Below, in pieces: positions 5,701-5,904 of a stretch of DNA of 5,904 nt; position 1 is the stretch's first letter; every line of letters begins with the position of its first letter. The notes under the pieces are model-generated. The model searched no databases and was not told the origin of the DNA. It saw nothing but the letters and a program-made list of their open reading frames with translations. Source of the DNA: Oscillospiraceae bacterium (GTDB lineage Bacteria > Bacillota > Clostridia > Oscillospirales > Acutalibacteraceae); contig DOUO01000065.1 in assembly GCA_003520555.1 (NCBI GenBank), forward strand, positions 1 through 5,904. Direction: 5' to 3'. Made by a program: the position numbers and the translations under genes.

Positions 5701-5904
5701 TTATGCCTTTGTTCCGCACTCGGGACAGAATTTGGTTGAGTCGCCGAGCTCTGCTCCGCAGTTGGTGCAGAAACGCTTTTTCGGAGCTTCGGGCTTTGGC
5801 TTGCCGCATTCGGAACAGAATTTGCCGCGGTTTACCGCTCCGCATTCGCATTTCCAGCCGTCCTGCGCCGCGCCCTGCTGAGCCTGCTGAGGCTGTTGCT
5901 GCTG
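5701..5904 (-). CDS. C-terminal end of a zinc-ribbon protein, probably SPFH/flotillin-like (YdjI-like), 5' part outside window
   Basis: The minus strand is open from the window edge for 67 codons to the TAA at 5701-5703. The fragment begins with a Gln-rich linker (QQQQPQQAQQG), followed by two zinc ribbons: CECG...FCSECG and FCTNCG...FCPECGTKA, the last four residues before the stop being GTKA. This tail is typical of SPFH-domain proteins of the YdjI / 'virion core protein' group, in which an N-terminal SPFH domain forms flotillin-like membrane assemblies. The SPFH domain itself is not in the window, so the family call rests on the tail plus the adjacent YdjG- and YdjH-like genes. Other zinc-ribbon proteins end similarly, so the alternative is an unrelated double-zinc-ribbon protein. 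In B. subtilis the equivalent gene lies after ydjH, whereas here it lies before the ydjG equivalent. Confidence 0.75.
   Translation of the reverse strand, partial: QQQQPQQAQQGAAQDGWKCECGAVNRGKFCSECGKPKPEAPKKRFCTNCGAELGDSTKFCPECGTKA

Overview
The window looks like a chromosomal segment of an anaerobic, fermentative Clostridia-type Firmicute, possibly a gut Oscillospiraceae-like organism. The reasons are a complete-looking [FeFe]-hydrogenase maturation gene set, strong purine-rich ribosome binding sites, moderate GC content, and a Bacillus/Clostridia-style SPFH / zinc-ribbon / TPM gene trio. Species-level placement is not possible from the sequence alone. Every gene I can support lies on the minus strand, so transcription runs from base 5904 towards base 1. 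There is no gene-free stretch over 300 bases. The largest gap is the 159 bases at 3500-3658.

The right half (about 3659-5904) is a membrane-associated module. In transcription order it holds the 3' end of a gene whose product ends in a Gln-rich linker and two zinc ribbons (typical of SPFH/flotillin-like YdjI-type proteins), a 393-residue protein with two zinc ribbons and one C-terminal membrane helix (YdjG-like), and a 263-residue secreted or membrane-anchored TPM-domain protein (YdjH-like). The last two overlap by four bases (ATGA). In Bacillus subtilis the equivalent genes ydjG-ydjH-ydjI sit with a pspA homologue and take part in docking PspA at the membrane. By analogy this is probably an envelope-stress or membrane-organisation module. 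The 5' part of the SPFH gene, any pspA, and the promoter lie outside the window.

The left half (1-3499) is a hydrogenase maturation operon: a TM1266-family small protein, HydE, HydG and HydF (3' end cut off by the window edge). HydE and HydG are radical-SAM enzymes that build the dithiomethylamine/organometallic parts and the CO/CN-bearing iron parts of the H-cluster [2Fe] subsite. HydF is the GTPase scaffold that carries the assembled subsite to the hydrogenase. The gaps are 3, 33 and 17 bases, as expected for one transcript. The hydrogenase structural gene hydA is not in the window.

The two modules are separated by a compact 159-base spacer. It holds a convincing minus-strand intrinsic terminator, a good sigma-A-type promoter candidate placed upstream of that terminator, and several short palindromes and direct repeats. 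Only 39 bases separate the terminator hairpin from the first hyd gene, which leaves little room for a separate promoter. Attenuation, or controlled readthrough into the hydrogenase maturation genes, is therefore a reasonable hypothesis and the most interesting regulatory feature here. I did not find evidence of a wholly new system, mobile element, CRISPR array or RNA gene.
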